From contig NJFT01000268.1 of the NCBI GenBank assembly GCA_002221725.1, positions 1 through 50,967 on the forward strand: a stretch of 50,967 nucleotides of DNA, read 5' to 3'. Origin of the DNA: Scedosporium boydii (taxonomy: Eukaryota > Ascomycota > Sordariomycetes > Microascales > Microascaceae). The notes beneath the pieces were generated by a model. The model was not told the origin of the DNA, made no database searches, and saw nothing but the letters and a program-made list of their open reading frames with translations. The position numbers and the translations under genes were made by a program. Each line of letters opens with the position of its first letter. The stretch's first letter is position 1. This document shows, piece after piece, positions 10,884 to 22,313 of the stretch.

Positions 10884-11352
10884 GTACACCACGACGGGAG
10901 TGGAATTGATCTGGGCTTGGTCGAAACGCAGCTGGACGAAGGATTCGTTTTAGAAAACACACTGGACTCGCTCCACATTGACCAAACACTGATGTTTCTC
11001 TGCTTTCTTTGCAATGTGTTCGTTTCCCACCAACAAGGACGGAATGGTCGGTGTGAACTTGTCTACTTTCCACTTCCTTGTCCCTTCTCGCAGCACGAAG
11101 TACGAAGTATCAATTGATGCGTACCCCAGGAGTCCAGGGCAGGGATTAACTGCTTGAAACGATGGCATCCAAGTCCCGAGGTACTTGGAGGTATGCAATT
11201 TAAACAGTGGAATACAAAGTACCTGTGTCCACTTGTTGCATGCTGGAGCAGTACGAAGTCCGCCTCTTCGTCGTACTTCGTTTTTTGAAGTAATAATTAC
11301 GAAGTGTACTTCATAGTATCCATGTCGGGGACATGCCCTGTGCTCAATCGCA

Positions 11353-11378
11353 AAGTGATCAAATCGATTTGATCACTT
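11353..11378. repeat. 26-bp perfect palindrome
   Basis: A perfect 26-bp palindrome centred on ATCGAT (half-site AAGTGATCAAATC). It has no spacer. It is in non-coding DNA and is not a variant of the CGAAGTA heptamer. Confidence 0.8.
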
Positions 11379-14300
11379 AATCTAAGCCAGACTGGGTACA
11401 GAATCTGTGGCTAAACAGGTTCGTGCTCTCAGATTCGAGGTTGGTCGTTACAATAAACCAACCAACCACCGAGCGCATCTCGTAGTGCGCGAAGTACCAT
11501 TTAATACTTCACATCTGCCTGTCCAGGAGAGAAGCCACATCAATAATAAACTACTTCGTACAGAAGCCGAGGGGCCCCTGCGCTTTTAGTACGAGGTAGC
11601 CATGCCAACCGATCTGCAAAGAACGCTTTCCTTCGGCAAGGGGGCCTTGCCTCGTACTTCATACAAACCCCTTCGTTGGCTAAATGGGAATGCTCGAAGC
11701 ATCAAATCGAGTTTCCTTTTGAATTTATTCTTTATTCCATGAGTTTAGTCGATGCTTTCGGCTCGAAATCTGCACAAAGAAGAGAGGCACGTTGATGTCG
11801 GAACTTGATTCTTAACTTGTGTTCTCTGCAATATCAGTTCCTCCAGGCTACGAGATAACATTGAAGCATTTGATGTTGTTGATTTCGCTGTTGATGGGCT
11901 CTTATGCAAGAGTAGCCATGGGATGGGCTGGCGCCAGGCAATCTTTCACAAGTAGATAGTCATTCTTTATTTCCAATTCATCTATCAATATCACCTCGCA
12001 CGACTACCCGGCCCAGGCTGCGAAATATACAAAGCAGGCGAGAGACTGCCTTTCGCGAGGGAATATCTATGCAGTAAGGGGGGCTTCTACTTCAGGCAAG
12101 GGCTGCCCAAGTTGGACACCGCCCAATGACCATTTTGCAGGGAAATATTCGTCCAGTCTTCAGCTGCACATTGCCGTGCCCTCGGCCCCCGAAAATCATG
12201 GAGATCGCCAAAGGCACCGCCTCGCGCATGTCCGACCCATTCTTAATACCTCTTACCAGCCTTGACGATCATCGACATGGAACGCCGGAGAGCAGATCTG
12301 ATGTCTCCAGTCACTTTTGCCAAAATATTTCATCCACCCCGTATTATGCCATTCCACGCACTCCATATTCCACACAGAGCCAAGAAGCCATTTTATCCGG
12401 AGGACTTGCCTATGACGTCCTCTTCGCGAAATGTATGCAGGCACTCCTGATCCGCCGGCCATTTACCATACTATATATAATTAGTACACTCGTCGACGGC
12501 ATGGCCAATCTGAGTGTCGAGGGCGTCCTTCTGTGCAGGAACAGTTTCCACCAGTTTCCATTCTGCGCCGCTCCAGACTCTCTCCCTGTTACCACCCACA
12601 CTTGTTATTACGTATAGGCTAAATTTGGCATGTGGGAGAATGGCTGCATAAAAGTAAGAAGTAAGAGGAGATGGTTGGACAGGACGTCAAAGTTGGGCGG
12701 GTGCGTATGAGAAGCGGTCCCGGCGGCGGCAACAGCGGATGGCTGCCGTCGAGACTGGAGAGCAACATCGAGGCATCTTTATCGAGAGGAGCCGCCAGCA
12801 TGACACAATACCGGATGCGGTCCGAGTCACGCGCAAGACTTCCCTATTTTCCATCACCGCCCACCACCACCCTCACCATCACCACCACCACTATGAGGTA
12901 TCCGTACTTCGTACGTGGCTTGTTCCTGCGTCATGGGAGCATGAACAGAGTCGTGTTAAAATGCCATTCTGTGCGGCCAGCGCTCTGCAACAACTCCGTG
13001 CCTGCTGCTCGTTACCTCTCCTTATATGCTCCTCTCCGATTTACCACGTTTTCACGGCACAAGTTGTTGGTGAACTCCGCTTGCCTTAACGGGCCACGTC
13101 AACGACTTCGGCGGGGGAGGCAGAGGAGCGGCATGCTATCACTCGTCAAGGCCCTTCTCTCCACTCCACTCCACTGCTTCATACTTCTGCTACAGTGTGC
13201 ATGCATGAGCCTGAGGTCGTGGACACTACACGTCAAGTAATGCGCAATGCGGCCTTCTGCTTCTGTCCCCACAGTCTTAGCGACTCGACAGGATCGCATT
13301 TATTCGAGAAAGATGCCACGAAATATGTACGAAGCAAGCACCCATGGGTATATAAAAGTAAGTCCGATCATCGGGCTGGGGGCGCCTAGAAGGTGTAGAA
13401 GGCCGATAGAAGCCCATTAGCTTGGACAACTGATGGATAGCGACCCCAAGCCTTTTATTTCATCATGTCCTTTGAGGGAGCAGTGTCGAAAGGCAAGTCT
13501 GCTGAGGCTGTAAATCCGTGTGTTAGTATGAATGAAGTATAGGTAAGGTGGTGAGCCAGTTGACCCTTCAATTGAGTGTCTGACCAGCGGAGAGAGCGGG
13601 GATCTGCCCTTGCCATGGCCGAAGTCGCCCGCTTACCTGTAAGGAGGACGGTAAGGGAGTGCCCCATATTTTTTTTTTCGGATGGCTCGGTGATTGTTGT
13701 GCCCTCGGAACGGCTGCCAGCGCCTATTGGACGCGAAAGGCTCCGAACGAAGAGCTGTGGAATATTAGATCGAGAGCCTATCGCGGATATTCATCGAAAA
13801 CCCCACCTCACGGAGCGGGATGAACGAAGGGCATGCAGCACTTGTCCTTCTGCGCACTCCCAGACAAAAGTTCGCAGCCCGACGGGCTTTAATTGCGACC
13901 CGAGCGACCACTCCATCGGCGTCTGCTTCGTACTTTGCAGTCTTCGCAGTCTTCGCACACCCCAAGTTGCCCCTTTTATCCCTTCGGTATCATCCCATCC
14001 ACACGGGACTCGCCGTTAGTCGTATCCATAGGCTTCGACTAGCGTGTTCTACGAGGGAATTTGCACTTGGGATGGAGCAGAACTTGCAGAAGTTCAAGAG
14101 ACAATTTCCAGCACCGGAATCATCTTTCATAGAACCTCGGCTGGCGTCTCAGCTGCCTCAGCTGACAATACTCTATTCATTATCAAGCACGAAGTACCGC
14201 AAATGGAGCACGGCAAGATCACGATCCAGGCGATCGAATCTATCGTTGATGAGTATGAGGCATTGCAGTGTACACTACAAACAAAGTACACCTGTGATAG

Positions 14301-15200
14301 CCGCTGTGTGTCTATTTCCAGGGCAAAAACTATTACCTCATAGTACTTCGGTAATCGTACTTCGGACACATCAAATCATTGATCAAATAGTTTTATGTCC
14401 GTAGGGTTCAATTGTTTATGGTGGTGTGGTGTGTCCAATTGTCCTCACGGTCCCCGGTTGCGGTTTCCCGTGCCAATTTCGCCAAGCCAACTAAAGCTCA
14501 ATTATGACGTTTGGATTGGTCGAATTGGTCGAATTGGATCCGTGATTTGATCTGTCTTCAATGTTATCTCCATTTTGGCGGGGCAAAAAAATGGGGGCGC
14601 GTTCCCAATTTCAAGGCGGGGTCTAGACTTCATTGTGGCCTTTTCCCCTCGGTTCAATTGATCAATCAATCGATCGGTTGTTGGGAGAGGGGACTCGGAG
14701 TCGAGACGCGGGGTCAATGATTGATCAGTAGATTCCAGCACATTGGGCTGTATGACAATTGTCTCGTGTACGAAGCAGAACTTGAAGTTCAAGTTTCTAC
14801 GTCGCCGTTGACACTATCCTCTCGTGCCGTCTGGGTCTGGTGTGTTCATTTTGTGCTGTGGAGGATTCAAACCATAGCGGGGTCAAAAAGAGTGGCCCCT
14901 CCTCAACTCACGTTCCCACTCTCAACTTACACTACGCTCCCTCAAATTCCTGCTTCCTAGTTTACTTCGTAGTGCCTGAGCAACGACATACGATCCTGGA
15001 CCTCCTCACCGCCATGCGAAGTAAGAGTGCCTAACTTAGTCGATCTCTGGAATATACGCTAGTTTACATCAATCACATCGTGTGTAGCAGTGGACACTCC
15101 TCCGTACACTTTGACTACACTACATTCATTGGACCAGGCGGGCCATCTTCACTACCGACGTGGCGTGCTCATGCAATTGATTCTTCCCTTCGGCCCCTCT

Positions 15201-15934
15201 CCTGTGCGTCTGTGATATTGTTGCCCTGATACTACTCTTTTCTACTTCGTCCTCTTGGCTGTTGCCGCCTTTCCTTGTCGAGTGTAGTGTAGTTTCTACT
15301 TCCATCGTAACCTACGAAGTACGTCGTGTTGCCTGCGTCGTACTCCGTACCAGCCACGAACGAAATCCGTTCCTGCTCACATGTTCACGCCAGGGGATCC
15401 GCAAACCCTCAAAGTATATATGATCCGTCGTCTCCCCCTTCTTCCCACAAAACCGCTCCTCTAGCTCATCAACCGTATCCATCACCAGTCTTTGAGATAT
15501 CTTCTTTCTCCTACCCCTACCCCTACTTCTAGTAGTCAATTTATCCACCTGCTCGGTGACAACCTTCTCGACGTTTCGTCGTTCACATCCCACCCCCTCA
15601 ACTCCAATTCTTGCCCAGCACTCGCGGTCGAGGAACTAGCTGCCTCGGTCGCCTCAGTCGTCAAGACGTTCTCCAACCTTCTTAACTCGTAAGTCTTGCT
15701 AGTTCTCAGAAAGGCTCCTCACAGATATGGCCTGTATTGCGGCGTTTTCGTGTGTACTAACACTGTCGAATCTAGCGTGCATCATCCGTTCGCCGGAGCC
15801 CGCTGCTCTGCCACCGGCGCTTCAGCGGACTCAGTTGAGACCAAATAAATCGGTCTCTAAGATATCCAGCGTAGCAATTTCATTTGCTCATAAATCTTCA
15901 AGAACACGTCAAACGGCCCCCTCAAACTCTCACA
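15201..15934 (+). promoter_or_regulatory. INO1 promoter and probable long leader
   Basis: About 730 nt before the INO1 start. It is strongly CT-rich from about 15420 to 15690. A GTAAGT donor at 15690 followed by TCTAG acceptors near 15775 could bound a 5'-UTR intron. Short upstream ATG frames occur (for example 15727). Heptamers TACTTCG/CGAAGTA lie at 15243 and 15315. Transcript evidence is lacking. Confidence 0.4.
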
Positions 15935-17718
15935 ATGGCCCCTCACGCTGAGATTGACGCGAGCTCCGCGAACGGATTCGAGCACGCCGCTTCCTCCTCC
16001 TCCGCTGCCCCCAAGCAGCTCTTCACTGTCAATTCCCCCGACGTCGTCTACACCGACTCGGAAATCAAGTCCAAGTACACCTACCGCACTACCCAGGTCA
16101 AGAAGGACGCCAACGGCCAGTATGTCGCCACTCCCCAGGAGACCGTCTATGACTTCAAGGTCGAACGTAAGGTCCCCAAGATCGGCGTCATGCTTGTCGG
16201 TTGGGGCGGAAACAACGGTTCTACCGTTACCGCCGGTATCATTGCCAACCGCCGTGGCCTCACCTGGCAGACCCGCGAGGGAACCAAGAAGTCCAACTAC
16301 TACGGTTCCATCCTCATGGGCTCTACCATGAAGCTCGGTACCGATGCTGAGACCAACCAGGACGTCAACATTCCTTTCCACGACATCCTTCCCATGGTTC
16401 ACCCTAACGACATTGTCGTCGGCGGTTGGGACATTAGCTCCCTCAACCTTGCCGCCGCCATGGATCGTGCCCAGGTTCTCGAGCCCACCCTCAAGGACCA
16501 GATCAGGAAGGAGATGGCCACCATGACCCCTCTTCCCAGCATCTATTATCCCGACTTCATCGCCGCTAACCAGGAAGATCGGGCTGACAACCTGATCCCC
16601 GGTACCAAGGCTTGCAACGCCCACGTCGAGCAGATCCGAAAGCAGATCCAGTAAGTTCTTTCTGGTTTCTTGACACCGCGTTTCTCCATCCATTTCAAGT
16701 GGGTGACGTGAGGATTACAAACATCTGACCATAAACTTTGCCTATAGGGACTTCAAGACTGCCAATGGCTTGGACAAGGTCATTGTCCAGTGGACGGCCA
16801 ACACCGAGCGTTATGCCGACATCATCGAGGGTGTCAATGACACCGCTGACAACCTCCTCAAGGCCATCGAAAACGGCCACGAGGAGGTCGCGCCCTCCAC
16901 CATCTTCGCTGTTGCCTGTATCCTTGACGGCGTTCCCTTCATCAACGGTTCTCCCCAGAACACCTTCGTTCCCGGATGCGTTGAGCTTGCTGAGAAGCAC
17001 AAGTCGTACATCGGCGGTGACGATTTCAAGTCGGGCCAGACTAAGATGAAGTCTGCCTTGGTTGACTTCCTCATCAATGCCGGTATCAAGCTCACTTCCA
17101 TTGCCAGCTACAACCATCTCGGAAACAACGACGGAAAGAACCTGAGCTCCCACAAGCAGTTCCGATCCAAGGAGATCTCCAAGTCCAACGTCGTTGATGA
17201 CATGGTCGAGGCCAACTCTGTCCTGTACCAGCCTCATGAGCACCCCGACCACACCGTTGTCATCAAGTACATGCCCGCTGTTGGTGACAACAAGCGTGCT
17301 CTCGATGAGTACTATGCCGACATTTTCATGGGTGGCCACCAGACTATCTCGTGAGTATCACCCAGATACTTGGTTATTGTAAGACTCTATTAACACCATG
17401 ATTTCTAGCATCTTCAACGTCTGCGAGGACTCCCTCCTTGCCGCTCCCTTGATCATCGATCTCGTCGTCATTACCGAGCTCATGACCCGCATCCAGTGGA
17501 AGGCTGCTTCGTCCGACGGTGCCGTCACTGCTGACTACAAGGGCTTCCACCCCGTCCTCAGCATCCTCAGCTACATGCTCAAGGCTCCCTTGACCCCTCC
17601 TGGCACCCCTGTTATCAACGCCCTCGCTAAGCAGCGTGCCGCTTTGACCAACATTTTCCGTGCCTGTGTCGGTCTCCAGCCCGAGTCTGAGATGACCCTC
17701 GAGCACAAGCTCTTCTAG
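15935..17718 (+). CDS. INO1: Inositol-3-phosphate synthase
   Basis: NAD-dependent isomerase that turns glucose 6-phosphate into 1D-myo-inositol 3-phosphate, the first step of inositol and phosphatidylinositol synthesis; cytosolic. Exons 15935-16650, 16748-17350 and 17409-17718 give 542 residues; the introns (97 and 58 nt) are GT..AG. The dinucleotide-binding loop GWGGNNGST is at residues 89-97. Family segments [50 protein letters not shown] and [19 protein letters not shown] all occur in order. The ATG at 15935 is chosen because it gives the usual fungal N terminus; an in-frame ATG at 15884 would add 17 unlikely residues. Codon use is strongly biased to C-ending codons, which suggests high expression and explains the long open frames on the opposite strand. 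Confidence 0.97.
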
Positions 17719-18299
17719 GTCTCCTCTTGACCACGAAGGCTCGGATGCTGCCTTCAAAACTTGCTGCCATTCTTGATTTGACGTGCTATCTTGGCCGGAC
17801 TTTTTTCCAGTTGTTTTTCAGCTCGCAAAGCAAGTCTGACCTGCCACTCACTTGGGATATTTTGGACAAGGAAAGGGATGGGGAGGATATTTTAACGGCC
17901 CCAGCTAGCTATGGTTAAATATACGCTGTCGCTATCGGATATATTACATTTATCACAATGTGACGCAGTCTTAGTGCTTCGTGATGTTGTGTTGAATGTG
18001 GTTTCTCGTTTTGAGCGCACTGCTGGTTTTGGTACAAGTGAAGTATTGTTGAAAGTTGGATCGTAATCAATGAGATAATCTATGTCATTCGAGACTTCGC
18101 GCTGTGTGGGCATTTCAATCGATTAACAGAACAAGCACAAAAACTGCTTGATTCCTATTTAAGAATGTAAAGAAGATTTGATAACTTTTAAAAATAAGAA
18201 GTTCCTAGCTCTCGTCTCTATCTCTCAACTCCATCATTACCTTTCATCCCCGTCAGCATTGTCAACCGGACTCATCTTCTGTCCAACCTCCACACCGCC
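17719..18299. other. INO1 3' region and promoter of the next gene
   Basis: About 580 nt between two plus-strand genes. The first part is presumably the INO1 3' UTR. From about 18185 it becomes CT-rich (TCTCTATCTCTC), like a fungal leader. No other feature is seen. Confidence 0.45.
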
Positions 18300-19414
18300 A
18301 TGGCACCTCCTCCATCTGTAAGTTTACTCGACTTTTGAAGCTCATGCTTAATCCACCCGAGCCTTTTTCCTCTCGTTTTCGGCCTACTACCGTTCCCTAT
18401 CACTAACGTCCGCCGTAGACGCCAGCACCAAAATTCATCTTCAAGACGCCGGGGCAGGGTGGCCAGGCATCACGTACCGGCGTAGCGTCCCCACGGTTCA
18501 CAACGCCGAGATTCTCAATACCCTCAGCGACGGCGGCATCGACACCCGCCCCTAGGCCGTCTCAGCTGTTCGTACAGTCTACGGCTAGGGCTCGGGCACG
18601 GGATGAGATTGAGAGCTCGCCTCCTTCGTCCGTTAGGTCCTCAGGAGAACGGATCGTGGATCGGGATCAGGAAACCACCATGACCAATGCAAGCGATGTG
18701 GACGAGGATAACGAGAGCGGTATAACAGCGGCGCCGGTGGACAGGGAAGTTAAGAGGCGGCGACTGTTCGATACGCCGAGCGGCCCCGAGAGGTACAGAG
18801 AAATCTGCCCCAGCAGCCCGGTGGAAGATGACGAGGGTAATTCCCCGCCCGCGATTATGGAGACCGACAGTGAAGCACAAGACTCGCCATCCAGCGTCCG
18901 AAGTTCCCTGGACCTCCCGCGAGAGAACCCCTCAGCGACCGCTCGCCAATCGTTATTCCAGCCCCCACCGCGATTCAAAGTACCAGATACGGAGGAGAAC
19001 ACCTTTATGGAGGGTTTACCCTCGGTCTTCTCACCGCAAAGGAAAGGTGCCAAATACGTCGCCGGCGGTCTAGCCACCGAGGTCCAGAGATGGCTGTCGC
19101 ACATTAAAGGGTCGCGAAGCGAGGTGGATGGAGTGCTGAAATTTAGGGTTGAGGAGATGAGTAAAGATGGGCGAATGTGCCTCGTTCGGGGCCGGACGGT
19201 TGGAGATGGCCGTGAAGACGGAGTAGGTGGACAGTCTGAGGGACGTGAAATCGCGGTAATGCTTGCTGGGCAAGGCGAGATGACGGGGTTAGGGCATCGC
19301 GTAGCGGTGAAAGAAGGCTCTATGATACAAGCTGAGGGATTGAGATGGAGAATCACTTTGGATGGGTTAGGGGATTGGGTTGTTGTTTGTGACTGGAAGG
19401 TTGCTATACCGTGA
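18300..19414 (+). CDS. Unrecognised 337-residue protein with a compact C-terminal domain
   Basis: Exon 1 is only six codons (18300-18317, MAPPPS). A 101-nt intron with GTAAGT, CTAAC and TAG follows, then exon 2 (18419-19414). Joining them opens a single frame of 337 residues starting at a normal ATG; exon 2 alone has no early ATG. Residues 1 to about 210 look disordered (Ser/Thr/Pro-rich, with a basic KRRRLFDTPSGPER patch suggesting nuclear import). Residues about 215-337 alternate hydrophobic and charged in a beta-rich pattern (GGLATEVQRWLSHIK, FRVEEMSKDGRMCLVRGR, EIAVMLAGQG, WVVVCDWKVAIP) that could be an OB-like fold. That fold is a guess from pattern only. I do not recognise the family. 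Confidence 0.75.
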
Positions 19415-19680
19415 CGAAGTTTCATAGAATAGCTTCTCCATGACTTGATATTACTTTATACGCCATTTTAATGCGTGTATCTAAACCACATTTGTCCTGG
19501 AGACTACTGGTACAGGATGAGCTGGATATGCAGCTCGTACATGGTATCAACGACCGGAACCAGCAGCCCGCGCATGTACACCCCATTGTAATCCGCAGGA
19601 CCTGGTGAGATCTCGGGAGGGTGCGCGGGCAACAATGCATGAAAGCCATCCCAATAAAATACTTTAAACGGGTCTCGGAT

Positions 19681-20924
19681 TTACCGGCCCTGTTGCATTG
19701 CTCGTGTCATCGCCAACCTCTTGCTGAATGGGCTTAGGCTCCTCTCTCTCTGCTGGGTTTCGGCTCTGCCGTAGGGCGAGGCTTGAGCTCGCGCCGGTCG
19801 AGAGTCTTTTCCATCTCCGTATCCGTCCCTCCCTCTATTCATCTGCGCGCCACGATCTCGAGAAAGGCCGGACCAATCACGATTCTGGCGCTGACGTCGC
19901 GGAGAATCGAGATCCCTTGTGCGGTAGTTCCGTGATTCTCCAATTCGCGGGGAGATGCTTCGCTGGCTAGCTGGACTCCGACGACGAGGAGGAGCGCCGC
20001 GACTTGGTCGGTTGTCATGGCTAGAGCCCCGGCTGCGGTTCGGACTCGGACTTCCACCGTAGCTCCGGCTCCGGCTACGACTGCGACTGCGACTAGAACC
20101 GCGTTCATAGCTGATACTCCGACTCAAGCTCCGAGTCAAGCTCCGATTCCCACCGCGGCCGCGAACCGGACTTTGGCTATAGCTCCGGCTCCGGCTTCGA
20201 TCGCGGCCTCTACTCCTGCTCCTGCTCCTGCTTCTCTCTCGGCTTGGACTGCGGTCGGGACTTCTAGCGGCGACCGAAGAGTTCCGAGAACCGCGAGAGT
20301 GACCATCCGCCGATATTTTGTTATCTTGTGGGGACCGAAAGTACTCTCTTCTCCGCGGAGACTCGCGGGAGGCATTAGTGGAAATGGTAGACACAGACTC
20401 CTCTGACGGAGACCTTGACTGGGCCCTACGCGCCTCGGACTGTTTTATTAAATCTTCTTCACGTTCCTCCTCTTCTTGCTTCTTCGCCCTTTCCGCCTCC
20501 CTCTTTGCTAGCTCCGCATCAGCTAGACCCTTTCTGGATAGCAAAAGGTAGGTTAGCCAAAAAAATTTCAGGTACAGCTCCACTGCTTTAGCAGTAAGTG
20601 AAAAGACAAGTCGCGCTGTGAGACTAGAGAGAACAAACCTTCTCTCGGCAGCATCTAGGGAGTCATTGGTGAGTTTTGGCATGAGCTTCGGGTTTCGAAG
20701 CTGTTGAGTCCTTGACGGCCGGGGCACGTAGGGCCGTTCCTGGACCGGGGTTTTACACTCATATGAGTAGTGCCGTTCAAAGAATGTTAATACTATAGAT
20801 CAAAAGAAAAGTGCTGACGGAGAACTTGGGGGGAGTGAGACTTATCTCTTTTCAGGCATCGCTGACACTGGACGTTTCCAGGAGTGGGCTTTCGCGGCCC
20901 TCCTCGGCCGCGGTAGACGAACAT
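19681..20924 (-). CDS. ZCCHC10-like zinc-knuckle protein with RS-rich tail
   Basis: Exons 20846-20924, 20639-20774 and 19681-20533 give 355 residues. The N terminus carries a CCHC zinc knuckle, CQRCLKRGHYSYEC (CX2CX4HX4C, residues 20-33). The ZCCHC10 signature follows: QERPYVPRPSRTQQL, then NPKLMPKL. A Glu/Lys-rich helix (about residues 81-101) leads to a long Ser-Arg repeat region typical of splicing-related nuclear proteins. The second intron (105 nt) is GT..AG. The first (20775-20845) splits the Gly of the knuckle and joins correctly only if it starts with ATAAGT and ends with AC. No GT..AG choice keeps both frame and knuckle. Upstream of the ATG at 20924 there is an in-frame stop four codons away. 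RNA binding or a spliceosomal role is inferred from the family. Confidence 0.85.
20775..20845 (-). other. Probable AT-AC intron in the zinc-knuckle gene
   Basis: A 71-nt intron with donor ATAAGT (20840-20845), branch site TATTAAC (20786-20792) and terminal AC (20775-20776), read on the minus strand. Exon 1 ends AGA G and exon 2 begins GG CAC, restoring Arg-Gly-His of the knuckle. The donor matches U1 except for the first base, and the branch site is a near-perfect U2 type. This points to the major spliceosome rather than U12 (whose AT-AC donor is ATATCC). Confidence 0.75.
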
Positions 20925-22313
20925 TGAGTGTTGCTATGTGTGTATCGGAGTGAATAGGCTAACTGTTGTTGATGATTTTCCGATGACAGGACTGAAATAA
21001 GAATGTTGTGTATCGTCAAGGTTCTTACATTGACATCAACAAGACGTGTTGAATGGAAACTCGTGGTTGCCAAGTAAAGTCAATATCGGGGTGTGTTTGC
21101 CGGGTGGTACCATGCACATACCTTGTAGAGGTTCTCTATCGAGGCTTATCTAATCATATCTTATTGCCAGGAGATTGTGTGGCATGGACTTTCAGGCAGT
21201 CGGCTTGGCATCTCCAGATCAATTTAATGTTATTGTTCCCGAGAATGCTTCACTACGCAGTGGAGGCGATTTTCTCCATTACAGACAAGTCTCATATTTA
21301 CGTTCGCCCAAGAGTGATAGTGTGGGCGTTTTACAAGTGAACTGGAATCGCTACAATGTTACAATGTATTGATGGATTTGCAAAGATCATGTAAACTCCT
21401 CGACTACTCGAAGTGTGGGGATGTACATTAGCATTTCGCTTGAGTACAAAGGTACACACAGACACACAGTATGAAGAGTGCGTTTGGGCGTGTTTCCTCA
21501 CACAATTTTGTGTCCTCTCTGTCTTTTTTTTTTTTTTTTTTTCCTGCCTGCTTTTTCGTTCGTTCCTGCCGCCTTTTTCTGCCTCCCTTATCCTCCAATC
21601 CGCTCCCTCGCTTCTACGAATAGTGAGCCGCCCTGCTAATCCTCTTATGCCTGAACGGCTGAACCCCATCCCAAATTTTATCCCACCTTCCGTTCGTACT
21701 CCCGTTTGGTAGACTTGATGGGCGCCATCCACACTCAATTCATCGCATCGCATCATTTGAGTCGCCATTCTTTGGAGCTGCACAATATGCCATACCCTTC
21801 GCTGCATCATGTCTCTTTGTGAACTTTAGACGAATCGTACCTTCGACTGTCCCTCGTCCGCGATTTCTCGTCGGCGGCTGCTTCTTTTTCCCCTTTTGCC
21901 CTCTCAGCAACCCTATTTTCTCCAACTCCCCACTACCTCATCTCGCTCCCCCATCCAGGGAAAGCCAGCCTTGGAATACCATTCCCGCTTTCATCAACGG
22001 CGAGACGATAAGAACGTAGCGGCGTAACGACACCGAAAAACGACAACGATGGCTGTCCGAGAACAACCATGATTACTTGCGAACCTTTCTGCTCTTGCCC
22101 GTCCGTCTTGATCTAGTTGCGTCTCGTCGCCCAGTGTTTCGCATTCCGATTCCTTTCTACATTTCCCTTTTTTATCTCAAGTTGCCCTTATCACGCGTGT
22201 GGTACATAGTCGAACTAGAGGTAGAGCCTTAAGCTTCTGGTCTATTCTTAGTTGTCTGTTCCAAGTTCTGGCACTCTCCCATCATCGGACTGGGTTCTGT
22301 CCGCGGCATCAAA
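20925..22313. promoter_or_regulatory. Divergent promoter region, zinc-knuckle gene and R3H gene
   Basis: About 1.4 kb with no supportable gene. A T run of about 18 lies near 21525-21542. From about 21835 to 22170 the plus strand is pyrimidine-rich and probably forms the leader of the R3H gene; it contains several short upstream ATG frames. Confidence 0.45.

Larger units (their letters stand above)
10105..15200. other. Gene-poor interval rich in TACTTCG/CGAAGTA heptamers
   Basis: About 5 kb with no supportable gene; the longest frames (up to about 190 codons at 12.1-14.4 kb) have no recognisable motif. Exact copies of CGAAGTA or its reverse complement TACTTCG start at 10475, 10482, 10778, 10845, 11096, 11103, 11274, 11490, 11552, 12905, 14190, 14344, 14358, 14963 and 15017, and further copies follow at 15243 and 15315. 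Chance predicts well under one. Many copies are extended to GTACGAAGTAC or occur in tandem. Longer palindromes at 10858-10883 and 11353-11378 lie in the same stretch. I see no transposase, reverse transcriptase or terminal repeats. Confidence 0.6.

Noticed and set aside
12126..14404. Several plus-strand frames of 100-190 codons in the gene-poor interval
   Set aside because: No domain, no splice context, overlapping each other in different frames; consistent with random open frames in GC-balanced DNA.
10105..15200. Transposon explanation for the gene-poor interval
   Set aside because: No reverse transcriptase, integrase or transposase motifs, no long terminal or inverted repeats, and no AT-rich repeat-induced mutation signature.
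15857..17339. Long minus-strand frames (278 and 214 codons) opposite INO1
   Set aside because: Shadow frames: repetitive Gly/Val/Asp composition mirroring GNC codons of INO1, with no domain.
20775..20845. U12-type (minor spliceosome) origin of the AT-AC intron
   Set aside because: The donor is ATAAGT rather than ATATCC and the branch site TATTAAC is of the major-spliceosome type.
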